64,000 nucleotides of DNA, from positions 14,377,066 to 14,441,065 of the forward strand of contig CM056383.1 of assembly GCA_029718625.1 (NCBI GenBank), written 5' to 3'. Positions 25,102 to 37,460 of this stretch are shown one piece after another. The translations under genes and the position numbers were made by a program. This stretch comes from Synaphobranchus kaupii. Its lineage: Eukaryota; Chordata; Actinopteri; Anguilliformes; Synaphobranchidae. Numbering within the stretch: position 1 is the stretch's first letter; each line of letters opens with the position of its first letter. Under the pieces are notes generated by a model. That model had not been told where the DNA came from. It did not search any database and saw only the letters and a list, made by a program, of their open reading frames with translations.

Positions 25102-28100
25102 TGTACAGCATAATACATGGCATAAGACCCTTGCACTCTCGTGCGGAAAAATATGTTTTAAAAAAAAACAACAAATGACTACTTTGATGCATTTAAGAAC
25201 ACTTTCTGGCATTTGAAACGCGGCAAACACACCACGCCACAACAATAATAACCTCTCCGTGTCCGCCTCCTCCATCAGCCTGGAGAGCGCCGGCTCTTCT
25301 GTTCACTTTAAAATGCGGCGCGGCGTAATAAAAATGTCTAAACCGCATCAGATTTGGCTGTCGAGAGGCCAAATGTCACGTCCAGGTCCAGAAAAAAAGA
25401 GGTCCGGGCCGTTAAACAAACACGCTGTTAAACACCCCTTTGACCTCGGGATTTGTGCGCCTTTCAGGGGCTGAAAGAAACATCGACGGACGGAAAATTG
25501 AAATCTCAATAGATACCTCTCACAGCCGAGCACCTGTTATTACTGCAATTACCATGTCCGTGCCCTGCCATTAGATATGCAGTTTATCCGCGGCTCCTTG
25601 GAAACGGCTGAGCAATAAAAACAAACTGCTCCCAAAAAATCAATCCATTTCCAAGTATTTTTTTTTCTTTATCTTAAATTCACCAGCCCACACGTTTGTT
25701 TTTTGGGTGCAATTCAGAAACTATAATCACTTTGTATTATTGTATGCAAGACATACTCTATGTACCATAATCTATGTATATCTGAGTAACAGTGTGGTTG
25801 AGTGCTGACTCTGAGCTCCTAGACATTTCATGCTAATAACCTTTCCTCATAGTTTAGCAAGCTCATGTTCATGTACACTTTTTAACAAAGTACTGACTGT
25901 AAAACCTTTACTAAAAAAATCTTCAGTGGACACTTTTTGGTGATCACACCCAAGTAGTTATGCAAAGAAGTTTAACGTATTTTACGTTGTCTCTCTTTAT
26001 CCATCTCCTGCAATGACACCGACGAGCGGGAGGGGTCTTTGGCTAATTGGATGTCTATGAGTAATTTGAGAGCAGTAATGGCTAATCACAATCTGAACTT
26101 CCCCAAGGATGTGTTAGGGAGCGCTTCCCTTTGAAGCCAAAGACAAGGTAATTCAGCGCATTCACAATGACCGTGACAATCAGTCTTGAAAAGGGAAATA
26201 AAGCACCCTTTCAATGCAACATGTTGCATACTGAATTAAATTGTTTAACACAATGAGATTTAGGCATACATAATTATGCGGTCAGATGTTGGGGTTTGTG
26301 CTGTAAAGAAACAAATCCAGGAGGTATTAGATACATTGTATTTGAAAAGAATACCATTTTATGTACGTTAAAGAAGAAAGAATGTGTGCGAATTGAATAA
26401 ATTACATAGATGCAATGCTGTGATTTTGAACAGTAACCCCCTCCCAGGATATTGTCCAGCCCATCCACCCTGCTTTAAAAGCACACCAAGATTTTCTGGA
26501 AGGCTGTGGAAGCTTCCTTTTGCTGAATGAAATCAGCTGAGGTTTCTGCAGATGTGCGATGGGAAAATCTAATTGTAATAAGATCAGCCTTTCTTTGCGT
26601 TTAATATTATTCCCCCGGATCAAATGTCATAATGGAGTTCTGGTTTTCAGGAACTGAGCAGAAATGCTGCTAATCTCATGGGGGGAATGAAGTGCAAGTG
26701 CCGCACAAGTGTTAATGCCCGAGTCTCTCGCAAATTCCCATCATTCCTGGAGCTCGCCAAATACTATTTCTTGCTGCAGGTGTCCAGACAATGGCGACTT
26801 AATGCGTTTCTTTATTCCGAACTAACTGAGCGCAGAGGCGATGTGAAAAGCAGGCAGAATCTCAAACCTGCATAGCATTATGAGCAGGGGAAATGATATT
26901 TCCTTCAGAAGCTTCAATAGGTCCTTTCACACGAGGCATCCGCAAAGGAAGGTGGCTCACGCGGGTGCCCCGAGCTCTACAGTCCTGGGGGAGGCGCGGG
27001 GGGTCCTCGAGGCATCACAGCTCCCTCAGAGCCCCCCTCTCCTGTTGTAACCCACCACACACACACTTCCTGTGCAAATCAGTGATGTAACCCTCGTTTC
27101 ATGCGTATAATCATTTTGTTGCTTTGTCAGGGTGAAAAAGGCAGAGGGGAGGGACTCAGACTGGCCTGCTGACTGATAACAGCCAGGTATTCTTCCCCTC
27201 TTCCCCACTTCCTCAAGATGCTCAACTCACCCCCACTCACCCAACATGCCCTCCCCAAGCCCGCCCCTCCAATCAGAAAATATGCAGCGAATATCATGGC
27301 AAAACCAAACAGTGCTTCCTGGAAGATCATTGGAGAACCACTTCTCATGTATAATCACATCCTGGGTGTTTGACAAGGGGGGTAGGGGGGTGTGTGGGGG
27401 GTGTGGGGTGGATGTACGTATGTGGGTATGAGCTTCTGGCTGAGAAATATGGAAACGGTCCTATTTGGAGCTCCCGCCCCTCCAATGTGGGCACCATCGG
27501 GGGTCTGTGAATATTCAACAGCATTGGGATCATCTGTTTATTTAACTGGCGATAAAAATGTAGGCTGATTTGGGAGAACGTGGCTCTAGTCAACAAGCTT
27601 TCCATTACCAGTCCCTTATGAAAAGCAGATTGTTCCTTTTTATCACCAACTATTATGGTACTTAATGCGTATGTAGTTTTTACCCTGCATCCATTTTTCC
27701 TGATTTACTGTAATAACTAGACACAGGAAAAATTTTATACCCTAACCAAAAATAATAAAGATTAATTGTTGAATCATTCACAGAAAACGTATATTGCAAA
27801 ATACTGATCTCATAGGACATATTGTTTAGAAACTGTTTGAAACAACTGCAATGTGTTTATATGCAGTATGATGTGGCACATCTTTAGAAAACCATTAATA
27901 TTTTAATACAGCAATATTGTAATGTTTGCATTGAAATGGACTGATTCCCCTTTTGCCAATTTTTGAGCAGAAAAAAGACATTGTGGATTTAATTAACATT
28001 TTTCCTTAATTCAACTTTTTTCTTTGCAAACTCAGTTAGTCTTAGCCAAACTATAAAATGCATGATGCTCGCATTTAATTTGTTTTCCAAAGAACAGATT

Positions 28101-28539
28101 TTCATTGAATGTTGGTCAAAAACTACTAAATGAAAGTCTACGCACCCAACATAATCAAGGTAATTGAAAATACGGCGAGACTGAACGCAAATAAATAAGA
28201 CATAGCTGGAAGCAGCTGGCACACAATGGCAGGTGCGGCGGATTGCACCAGGGACGGCATGCTCTCGAAAACCAGGCAGGACAGGGTTAAGCCAATCAGC
28301 ACGGCTCTCCTGGCTTCGCTTTTTGGAAAGAGAGAGAGACGCTACATTTTCACCCGGTATCACAGAGGCGATGAGTGTGGGCTGAGAGGGGAGAGGAAAG
28401 TGTGAACATGCAGTCCGCAGAGCCGAATTGATGTTCCCCCCGATGATTTAGAAAGAGCAGATGGCATTACAATGTGGGGCTGGAGCTATTAACAGAAACC
28501 CAGGTCCTTTGGGTTTTTTTTCCCAGAGCCGTTTGATTA
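25102..28539. other. non-coding DNA, candidate conserved non-coding sequence
   Basis: No exon is supported. The stretch 26010-26210 has several TAAT cores (gctaattgg, gagtaatttgag, aatggctaatc) and even composition, as many vertebrate enhancers do. Short CA and GT-rich stretches occur near 27055 and 27376-27420. Frames of up to 124 codons (27989-28363, minus) have no recognisable domain. Confidence 0.5.
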
Positions 28540-29460
28540 GCAGATTTTGAGGGCGCCTTCGGTGCCAGAACCGTCAGATGGCCTTCCCTCGTCCCCAAGT
28601 CGAGAGAAAGACGGACCCGCGATGCTCGCAGGTGGCGCCGTTAAAACCTCACAAGCGCAGTTGGCGGCGCGTCGGTCTCTGCGCTCGCCGCGTATCCTGG
28701 CGTTCGGCTCGAGGCCTCGCCTTCCCTTTTTTTCGACAGAGTTCAATGGGCGAAAAGGGAGCAAACTGCCGCTTGGCAAAAACCACACAGGATAAAAGAG
28801 GACATCTGGAGGAAAGAGACGACCCGAACACATTTTCCACAGCGCGGTCGCCCATTCAAACTTTCCAGCGAAGCCAAACAAAGGCGGAACGGCACAACGA
28901 AACGGGGACGCTGGGCTGACTTCCCGGCTCGCGCGGGCGCTTGGCGAGGCGACCGCGAGGAGCGAACGAACATCACCGGCTGGGATTATTCCGCCACGTA
29001 ATGGCTTTCCATTACAGTTCCATCCACCGAGCAGTCCGCGCTTCAGTCGGACAACCGCATTTACATTTGGCGGATGCTCTTACCCGGATTGATTTAAAAG
29101 AAATGCGTGTTAAAAGGTTTGGTAAAGAACGGACGATACGACGTCCGCAACCGGTGGACGGAGTAGCCATTAAATCAACCTAAGACGTAAAGCGGGAGGG
29201 AGAACAGTTGAGGCAGACGTCCAGGTACGGCGCCGCGCGACACCGGTGTACGATCTGCACTTTGATTTGAACTCCGAGACGATACGTCTGAAAACTGTCC
29301 GAAAGCAAACACAAACTCGACTCAAGTGCAGCAGTCAATCACGCCAGGCTGCTGCTGAGTTTAATACAATAAAGGGCCGAGCGGAAACCTGTGCAATGTG
29401 CCTTTTCGACAAAGCCGGTAGTTTCGCCCGAGAGTCGTATCCAATCACCTACCTCCCGGC
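28540..29460. other. CpG-rich block
   Basis: Dense CpG over roughly 0.9 kb, for example gttggcggcgcgtcggtctc and ctcgcgcgggcgcttggcga. Several frames of 76-114 codons overlap on both strands, as expected in GC-rich DNA, and none resembles a known protein. It could be a CpG island for an unseen transcript or a regulatory block. It contains a short SINE-terminus motif at 29058-29105. Confidence 0.5.
29058..29105 (-). mobile_element. fragment of SINE-type repeat terminus
   Basis: Reads catttacatttggcggatgc followed by tcttacccgg, a degenerate form of the fish repeat end with CATTTGGCAGACGCTCTTATCCAG. Only about 45 bp can be assigned. Confidence 0.4.
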
Positions 29461-29573
29461 CTGGGATTTCCCATAATTCCACCCGATTGCTGAGTATTAC
29501 AGAAAACGACCTTTAAGATTGGTGACTCCGCTGCAGTGTAATGGGACGCATCTATCATTCAAATCGGCAATAG

Positions 29574-29617
29574 AAAGAGAGAGAGAGAAAGAGAGGGGGG
29601 GGGGGGGGTTGGGGGGG
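29574..29617 (+). repeat. (GA)n followed by poly-G
   Basis: About 20 bp of GA/GAAA repeats pass into 14 G, TT and 7 G. The opposite strand gives a proline/serine-rich frame of no significance. Confidence 0.85.
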
Positions 29618-29951
29618 AAAGAAAAAATCGGAAGAATTCCGATCGGAAAAACTGCAGTCTGTGGAAACTGAATGTTGATTGACCATCCCGGGCTTTCACA
29701 TTTGAGGTCCGACAAATTAATTGGGGCGGCCATCTGAACACAGAAAGCACAATGAAAACATAGCGGTGGCGGCAGAGCGGGCGTCTCCCCTGAATTATCA
29801 TTTAGATTAACAGCGGAGAAATTGCTCAGTTAGGAGCAGGGAGATAAAGGGATATTGATATTCCGTTCAGGTTTAATCATCCGGTCAAGGTCCACGGACC
29901 ATTTTACATACTTAGCGATATGCAAACCTCGGGCAGACGAACGGATGAAGC

Positions 29952-29966
29952 GGGGGGGGGGGGGGG
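29952..29966 (+). repeat. poly-G tract (15)
   Basis: Uninterrupted run of 15 guanines in unique DNA. Confidence 0.9.
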
Positions 29967-31459
29967 AAATCAGGCAAAATATTAGAGGAGGAGTCCAGAG
30001 ACCGGGTAAAGTCAACAGACTCCAAACCAGTGAGGAGATGTCCTTTCATCCTTAAAATGCTATTTCACCACCATATGCAAATGTTGCCGGATCAACCTTG
30101 AACACAATCGAGATATTCTCGCGCCATCGCTCTGGCCACGATGTTATCCGCGGGCGCCGATTGGCCGATTGCCTCGCCCGGACTTCTTTACGGCATCTTC
30201 TGGCCCACACTTTCCTCAAAGCCTCTTGGAGTAAAACGTATTGCATCCTACAGCAAAACAGCCTTAATTCCCTAATTCCTTTAAGTCTGGCACTGCAGCG
30301 TCAATGTAAAGGAGCTCAACTTTACAAGCCCAAGGAGCTTTTCCAAACAGCGGAGGTGGTGTTTGGTGTGAGGGCAACGGCCACTTTGAGCCAAGTACTT
30401 AGCCTGAGTCACTTCACTAAATATCCGCTTGTATGAAAATTAGAAACAGTAAGATGTGTGCGTAATTTATTGTAATTTCCCGCACTACATGCTGTTACCA
30501 TCTAACTATTAACACTTAATACTTAAATTAATATCACAATCATTACAATTACTTGAATATTCAAGTAAAGTATGTGTCACGTACTTGGAAGTTTCTCCTT
30601 CTGCCATTAAAAAAAAGTTCCCCAATGGCTGGGCAGGAAGGCTGTCTAAAAGACTCTCACGGCGCTTTAAAACGTATTAAACTGGAAAGCACAAAGTGGA
30701 TTTATTACATAAGTGGAAACGATGACTCCTCTAAGTGTTGCTATAAATATTTTAGGGCCCATTGTGTAATGACATTTAAGTTTTGTGATTAAGAAATTAA
30801 GGGTAAAGGTGTTAAAATAATTAGCCTACCAGTGAAATAGTTTCAATAACACAAAAATTATTTTTTTTAAATCGTTGGCTTCCTTTACCCCGCGTCGTGC
30901 ATATCGTACGTGGATTCAAAGGGGACAAATTGCTGATGAACTCCTGCCAGCATTATCAGTTTAAGGAGCTAACAACACATTTAAGGGAGACTGCAATGGA
31001 ATTAACTAGAGCCTGGTGCAGAGAGATGGAAGGAGTGCTCCTTGCTAACATGCAGAAGTGCTTTTAACAGCTTGTAGAAAGAGAGGGGGAGATGCGGGAC
31101 AGATCTGGGAATACATTAATACATCGCTCGCTTCGCTGCAGTCGGCCGTGCCCCGCGACCGCTCATGTCCGTGACTCCACCGAGAATTCCAATAGGCGCC
31201 GGCGGGCCCCAGACTGCACCAGGACTGGATCGGGACTTAGAACCCTCTGGGGACCCGGGGCCGAGGGCAGCCGAATCGGGTACCCTGCTCCAGCCATCCT
31301 GGAGGTCAGTTTCATAACACAAAAAAATATATATATATATTTTTTTTTCTGCAAATAAATCACCCTCACAGTGACTGGTACAAACAGTGTGGTGCATCTC
31401 ACCAAGTACCGTTACAGAATACAGAACTGTGCCCCTTTTTTTGATACGTGAACCCATAT
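29967..31459. other. non-coding DNA
   Basis: No gene is recognised. The segment 30060-30190 contains an octamer-like atatgcaaat and a CCAAT-type repeat (gattggccgattg), which could be regulatory. A short (AT)n-plus-T run lies at 31327-31350. The 121-codon minus-strand frame at 31116-31481 has no recognisable domain. Confidence 0.5.
30388..30440 (+). mobile_element. fragment of SINE-type repeat
   Basis: Reads gagccaagtacttagcctga then gtcacttcactaaatatccg and cttgtatgaa. It aligns without gaps to gagcggagtacttaacctga and the sequence after it in the repeat at 20550-20685. Confidence 0.5.
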
Positions 31460-31640
31460 CATTAGTACATTTGCCAGACACTCTTATTCAGAGAAAATTA
31501 CGCAGCGTACATTATTTACATACATACATAGAGGTGGCTATTTACTGAATGATTCAGGTTAAGTTCAGGTTAGGTTATTCAACAGTTCAGGTTAAGCACC
31601 TTACTCAAGGGTACACTGAAAGTTCCCTAAAGGTATGCTT
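31460..31640 (-). mobile_element. SINE-type repeat, 3' part, reversed
   Basis: Begins acatttgccagacactctta ttcagag, the complement of the CTCTGGATAAGAGCGTCTG-type tail, and continues to aggttaagcaccttactcaa gggtacactg, the complement of the 'cttgagcaaggtacttaacc' segment. The order is that of the fish repeat on the minus strand. An internal run of aggttaagttcaggttaggt is a local duplication. Confidence 0.55.
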
Positions 31641-31879
31641 TACTGATCCCATTCATAAGAATTGGTGGTTGTGACAGTGGTGAACTAATAATAAACTGTA
31701 TTTGTATCGCACCTTTCATACATAAAATGCAACCCAAAGTGCTTCACAACAATACAAACAAAAAAAAGAAGAGACATCCTTCCTAGGTTGACGCTTGATT
31801 AGTGCGCTCGCGCATCAAAGCTTGTCTGATTTTTAAATGAATTTCCTACACAAATTGTCGCATCAGTCAAATCCTTTTT

Positions 31880-32015
31880 CAATTTACACACTAAGCACCT
31901 TGTTCAAAGGCACACTGGCAGTGCCCCACACTGGCAGTGCCCCACATGGGCAGTGCCCCACATGGGAATCAAACCTGTGACCAGAAGGTATGAAGCCCGG
32001 GTCCCTAACCCCTAG
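31880..32015 (-). mobile_element. tRNA-derived SINE, reversed
   Basis: On the minus strand this reads ggttagggacccgggcttca, then a box-B-like ggtttgattccc, then ggggcactgcc repeats, and finally 'tttgaacaaggtgcttagtg'. A tRNA-like head followed by a 'cttgagcaaggtac' body is typical of fish SINEs. A unit of about 17-18 bp, cactggcagtgcccca, is tandemly repeated about three times inside. Confidence 0.6.
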
Positions 32016-32445
32016 CCTGTCCTAAATTGGTGGTTTCATTCAAGAATAACCGTATTAAACTCAGAAAAATGAAGCCACTGAATAACATTTTGGCAAACGA
32101 ACAGAATTCATAGCCAAGCCGCACCTGAAAAATATGAACTGAGGACACAACACTAACTCGGACACAGTTGAAGAAAATGACCATCTCAAGGTCAGTTTTC
32201 TAGAATAGACATACACGGCTCTTTATCTGAATGGATCAAACTGTCCTTTCCTCTCTCTTTTGCGATTGACCGCTGGCATTCTGAGAGCTTCAGTGCTGGA
32301 AGCGCAGTTTTCCTCTGTAGTACGGGGACAGAGGTGACTGAGACAGCATAGCTTATGCAGTGCCCCCTGCTGGCAGGACGCATGACCTTTGGATTGAGGC
32401 CAGATTCCTTCCTGCCTTCAAATTCATCTGGCATATTCCGAAAGA

Positions 32446-32446
<1 letters not shown>

Positions 32447-32538
<92 letters not shown>
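32447..32538 (+). repeat. (GT)n microsatellite
   Basis: About 90 bp of GT repeats with a few gtgc interruptions. Long cysteine/valine or histidine/threonine frames arise from it and are not coding. Confidence 0.95.
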
Positions 32539-32874
32539 CTGGGGGTGGGGGGGCACTGTGAGCTGTGAGCACTGCCAATTAAAAAGTTATACATAATTTA
32601 ACTAGTCATTTGGCAGTGAAATTGAAATTAATATGATTTTCAGTGACTTCCTGGTACCTCTTCTTGCTGCGAACAAAAAAATGATTAATTAAATACAAAA
32701 AAACTGACCTCTATATCTCACAAAATCAAATCGTATTTCACAAAAATATGCACACATGTAGACACACAAACACACATAGACACACTATGGGGAAAAATGT
32801 TCCCAGTTCTCACACGCATAATATAATACAACGTTGGGTGAAATGAAATATACCAATAACAGGATAGGGAGGTG
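32539..32874. other. non-coding spacer
   Basis: No feature is recognised apart from a short CA-rich stretch near 32750-32785. Confidence 0.6.
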
Positions 32875-34268
32875 ATACTGCCAAATACTGCACTGTACCT
32901 CACCTGCCAAATACTGCACCTGTACTGTACCTCACCTGCCAAATACTGCACCTGTACTGTACCTCACCTGCCAAATACTGCACCTGTACTGTACCTCACC
33001 TGCCAAATACTGCACCTGTACTGTACCTCACCTGCCAAATACTGCACCTGTACTGTACCTCACCTGCCAAATACCGCACCTGTTTTGTACTGCACCTCAC
33101 CTGCCAAATACCGCACCTGTACTGTACTGCACCTCACCTGCCAAATACTGTACCTCACCTGCCAAATACACCTGCTTTGTACTGCACCTCACCTGCCAAA
33201 TATCGCACCTGTTCTGTACTGCCTCACCTGCCAAATACCGCACCTGTTCTGTACTGCACCTCACCTGCCAAATACCGCACCTGTACTGTACCTCACCTGC
33301 CAAATACTGCACCTGTACTGTACCTCACCTGCAAAATACCGCATCTGTTTTGTACTGCACCTCACCTGCCAAATACCGCACCTGTACTGTACTGCACCTC
33401 ACCTGCCAAATACTGTACCTCACCTGCCAAATACCACACCTGCTTTGTACTGCACCTCACCTGCCAAATACCGCACCTGTTCTGTACTGCCTCACCTGCC
33501 AAATACCGCACCTGTTTTGTACTGCACCGCACCTGCCAAATACCACACCTGTTCTGTACTGCACCTCACCTGCCAAATACCACACCTGTTCTGTACTGCA
33601 CCTCACCTGCCAAATACCGCACCTGTACTGTACTGCACCTCACCTGCCAAATACCGCACCTGTTTTGTACTGCACCGCACCTGCCAAATACCACACCTGT
33701 TCTGTACTGCACCTCACCTGCCAAATACCACACCTGTTCTGTACTGCACCTCACCTGCCAAATACCGCACCTGTACTGTACTGCACCTCACCTGCCAAAT
33801 ACCGCACCTGTACTGTACTGCACCTCACCTGCCAAATACCGCACCTGTTCTGTACTGCATCTCACCTGCCAAATACCACACCTGTTTTGTACTGCACCTC
33901 ACCTGCCAAATACCGCACCTGTACTGTACTGCACATCACCTGCCAAATACCGTACCTGTACTGTACTGCACATCACCTGCCAAATATCACACCTGTACTG
34001 TACTGCACCTCACCTGCCAAATACTGCACCTGTACTGTACTGCACCTAACTTGCGAAATACTGCACTGTACTGTACGTCACCTGCCAAATACTGTACCTG
34101 TACTGTACCTCACCTGCCATTTACTGCACCTGTACCTGACCAGCCAAATACTGGACCTGTTCTGCACTGCATCACACCTGCCAAATACTGCATGTGTACT
34201 GTACCTCACCTATGAAATACTGTACCTGTTCTGTACTGCACCTCACCTGCCAAACAAATACTGCAAAT
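32875..34268 (+). repeat. 32/37-bp minisatellite, about 40 units
   Basis: Units begin cctcacctgccaaatac and end cacctgtactgta (about 32 bp) or have an added ctgca (37 bp). The first six units or so are 32 bp; later ones are mostly 37 bp, with some short (cctcacctgccaaatactgta) and degenerate units near the right end. Variable positions include the base after atac (c/t), cgc/cac, and tgta/tgtt/ttgt. The longest open frame in the window (447 codons, 32872-34215) lies here. It exists because the unit is almost free of stops, and its periodic peptide cycles through the reading frames. Confidence 0.95.
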
Positions 34269-34305
34269 AAATGCGTAGTTTTAGCCACATTAACTTCCTT
34301 CCTGT

Positions 34306-34385
34306 CACCCTGTCAACCCTTACCCCCCTTCCTCCCTCCCGCCACCCTGTCAACCCTTACCCCCCTTCCACCCTCCCGCCACCAT
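34306..34385 (+). repeat. two-copy 37-bp tandem repeat
   Basis: The segment caccctgtcaacccttaccc plus a cttcctccctcccgc-type tail occurs twice, offset by 37 bp. It lies close to the right edge of the 32/37-bp minisatellite but is unrelated in sequence. Confidence 0.8.
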
Positions 34386-35499
34386 GCCAAGCATCTTGAG
34401 TTCTGCTGCCTAGCAGCTCTCCTCTGGATCCTCCACCTCCTACACAACACCCTCAGTAACATCCAAACCTCCACCTCCTCCCGTCTCCCAGCCCACCTGC
34501 CATCTGTCCGCCTCCTGACCCCCGCAGTGAGGCTCTGCCCTACAGCCCCCCCCAGCCCCTCGCTGGTGAACGGCAGCAAAAAGAGTATTTTATGCAAATT
34601 ATGTTCCTGTGTGTGAAAAAAAAACAAAAAAACATACGTATGCACTGTATGGTGCTGTTGTACCCATAATATAAAAACACTACACTTATAGCTTTCCTGT
34701 GAGTACAATTATGGACCTCTGTCTCCTATATTTGACACTACTACTACTACTATTACCAATAGCTAAAAATGAGTCATTCATAATAAGTGTGTAGTTTACT
34801 ACAGATGATGATTAGTATTATTGCTGTTTTTATGGTTCCTTCTGTTGTTGCTGAGAATGGGAACTGAGGGTTGCAACAGCCATTTGTGAGATCAGTAACA
34901 GAAAGTGACTGTATGATATAACATACATAATAATTTACAACAGCATACTGATGAGAGTACAATGTAGCTGTAAATAATACACAGATGAATGGGTACAATG
35001 TAGCAGTAAATAAAATATTAGAAAGACTCAATGAATGAGTGAATCAATGAATCTTATGAGTTATTCCATTTATTCTAAAGGCTGTGCCTCTTCCATCAAA
35101 TAATTTCATTTATGCAGATCGCCGTGTAAACTAATACCGCCTGTTAACAACATGAGTCCTAAAGCAAGTTCCTGTCCAAGAATAAACACTACAACAGAGG
35201 CCATTTTATACACTTATACACATATTGTGATATTCACATAAAACACAAAAGGACCAGACAGACAGACAATGTGAATCCATGTTCACATTCTGCCACTCCT
35301 GTCTGCATGTACATGTCACTGCATGTATCAGTCACACGCGTACATACGGACAGGACAGGAGCACTCTGCAGCACCACAGACCACTAAATCTCATTAAAAA
35401 CGGGTGCGGCGTTACCACAATGTTATCTGCTGTGCTGGTCTCAGAGCGCACTTTATCATCAGGGATATTACCTCAGAGAAAAAGGCGCAGCAATTACGA

Positions 35500-35514
35500 G
35501 GGGGGGGGGGGGGG
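35500..35514 (+). repeat. poly-G tract (15)
   Basis: Run of 15 guanines. Confidence 0.9.
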
Positions 35515-35698
35515 AAACCCCTGCAGAATTTCACAGATAAGGTCTATTAAAGATTGCTCTTTTAATATCACATTCCTGTGAATTGAGGACTCCTCTTTGT
35601 GCCAAGCCAGCACAAAAAGCCCAAGCATTATCTGGCCCCAGGAACGAATGCAAACTCAAGGCGGAGGCTGGCGATTAAAAAGGGCGCCCGGCGGGGGC

Positions 35699-35717
35699 GG
35701 GGGGGGGGGGGGGGGGG
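35699..35717 (+). repeat. poly-G tract (19)
   Basis: Run of 19 guanines directly after ggcgggggc, making a G-rich block of about 27 bp. Confidence 0.9.
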
Positions 35718-36097
35718 TGACACTGCGTTGCAGATCGCCAGAGACAGAAATCAAATTGTGCTCTCGGTGCCGTAAGAAAGGTAAGGGAGCAAACAGGTGC
35801 GTCTCCGGGAACGCGCCCTCCTCCCTTTGATGAGACAAATCCATATTCTCTACTTTCAATTAAACCCAATAAGGTTAGCGAGAATTACGCGTAATGGAAT
35901 TTCGGCGTAATCGCATGTGCATACATAATCGCTAACCGCCGAAGGACACGAACGAGGCGCGACAATATGTCTCCGTGTTCCTCAGCCCATAGTGAGCCGT
36001 CTTAAATTAATGTGGAAATCTGGAGGCCGGTTTTGACCGGAGGGGGTATCCGTTGCACAAGTCAACTCAAATTGACCGTGACACTACAGTATTGTGA

Positions 36098-36110
36098 GGG
36101 GGGGGGGGGG
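36098..36110 (+). repeat. poly-G tract (13)
   Basis: Run of 13 guanines. Confidence 0.9.
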
Positions 36111-36874
36111 TAGTTCCAACCATTTTTCTTTTCGAATTCCATTTCTTTTGTTTAACAATCCTGTATAGATTTGCATCTACTCCTCCACGCATCGCTTGCA
36201 GCCGTCTCTCCTGAAACGGGATGAAATCGTTCGCGGAGACGGGAGGAGGAGGGAAAAAAACCGCTCGGTTCTCTTTGCATATGCATGCGAGCGCGCACGG
36301 AACAAGGGGAGCGCTCTGACATTTACTGAGGTATGAAATTTGAAAACGGGAAAGCGTTTTGTTTGAAAAACGAAGCCGGAAACGACCTCTACCAGGCGGC
36401 GCAGTCCTCGCAGGGCATATTTATTTGGCTCTCAATTCGCGCAGAACATTAAAAGCTTCATTTGAGGAGTTGGCGGGGGAGACGCGTGTCTGTGTTGCTT
36501 ACGTTGTTGTTCTTCTTCTTCTTTAAAGGTTGCGCAAGGTTCAAGCAATTTGTGCACATCGCAAAAAATGATGACCGTACGGATTATGCGTTTTTCATAC
36601 GTGAGGTAAAAAAAAAAAAATAAAAAAAAGGCCGTGGCAGGGGAGGATTCATGAGTCTCTGTCATTAAGCGTTTGCCCTGGAGCTCTCTGCCGGATGACG
36701 GTTCAGCGGGCGACGTGGTGCTTGCATCAATCTCAGGGAGGCTGCAGGCCAAGGGTGGAGCGCCATAGCGGGGAAAAGTGCGCACAGCGACTCAGAACCC
36801 GTCCCTCCCACACGTCCAAGTTAAAAATGTTTTTAATATTCGGTACGGATGGCTGTTCCAATGCATCCTGGAGT

Positions 36875-36901
36875 GGGGGGGGGGGGGGGGGGGGGGGGGG
36901 G
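36875..36901 (+). repeat. poly-G tract (27)
   Basis: Run of 27 guanines, the longest homopolymer in the window. The exact length is doubtful in any assembly. Confidence 0.9.
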
Positions 36902-37180
36902 TTATATTCCTGGTTGTAATCTGTCAGCCTGGAATTCCATGCTTCTTTAAGTCATCAGGAGTGAGAAAGGCTGTTTATCCACCTCACGCATTCCGGTTTC
37001 TACACTCCTCATTTCTTGCTTGAGTGAGGAGCATTAATACTCTTTTATTCCCACTCACCTCTCAGACAAAGCACCAATCACCAAATATAATACATATGAA
37101 GATTCCTCTGAAATATAACTGGTTTGGGGTGGGTGTGGGGTTATGGTGGGGGTCTTACTTTATCTGAAGGCTTACTGTTG

Positions 37181-37460
37181 TATATTTGGACAATGAAATC
37201 TTCAGAATACTCCAAGCTAACATGGGGATGATCTCAATGCGTCATATTTCATTATATCTTTTCTATGATGTACAATTGGTGGAACTAAAACAACAATTAA
37301 AATTAGTTCTAAAGGATTAATGTGGGATATTTGAACAATGAAATCTTCTGAATACTCCAAGTAAGCATGGCAGTGATCACAATGAGTCCTATTTTATTAT
37401 ATTTTGTCTATGATGCAAAATTGGCGGAACTGAAAAAACAATTAATATATTCACTACCAG
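37181..37460 (+). repeat. diverged 145-bp tandem duplication
   Basis: Two head-to-tail copies starting at 37181 and 37326. Both contain caatgaaatctt then aatactccaag, a catgg segment, tctatgatg and aattgg.ggaact. Divergence is substantial, so the duplication is old. Confidence 0.85.

Larger units (their letters stand above)
34386..37180. other. non-coding DNA with several poly-G runs
   Basis: No exon is supported. CpG-rich sequence occurs near 35660-35960 and 36180-36440. Poly-G runs are listed separately. Frames crossing G runs (for example 35597-35830, 36432-36785) give glycine- or proline-rich peptides and are rejected. Confidence 0.55.

Noticed and set aside
32872..34215. 447-codon open frame
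   Set aside because: It lies entirely in the 32/37-bp minisatellite, other frames of the same array are also open for about 300 codons, and the peptide is a frame-cycling repeat.
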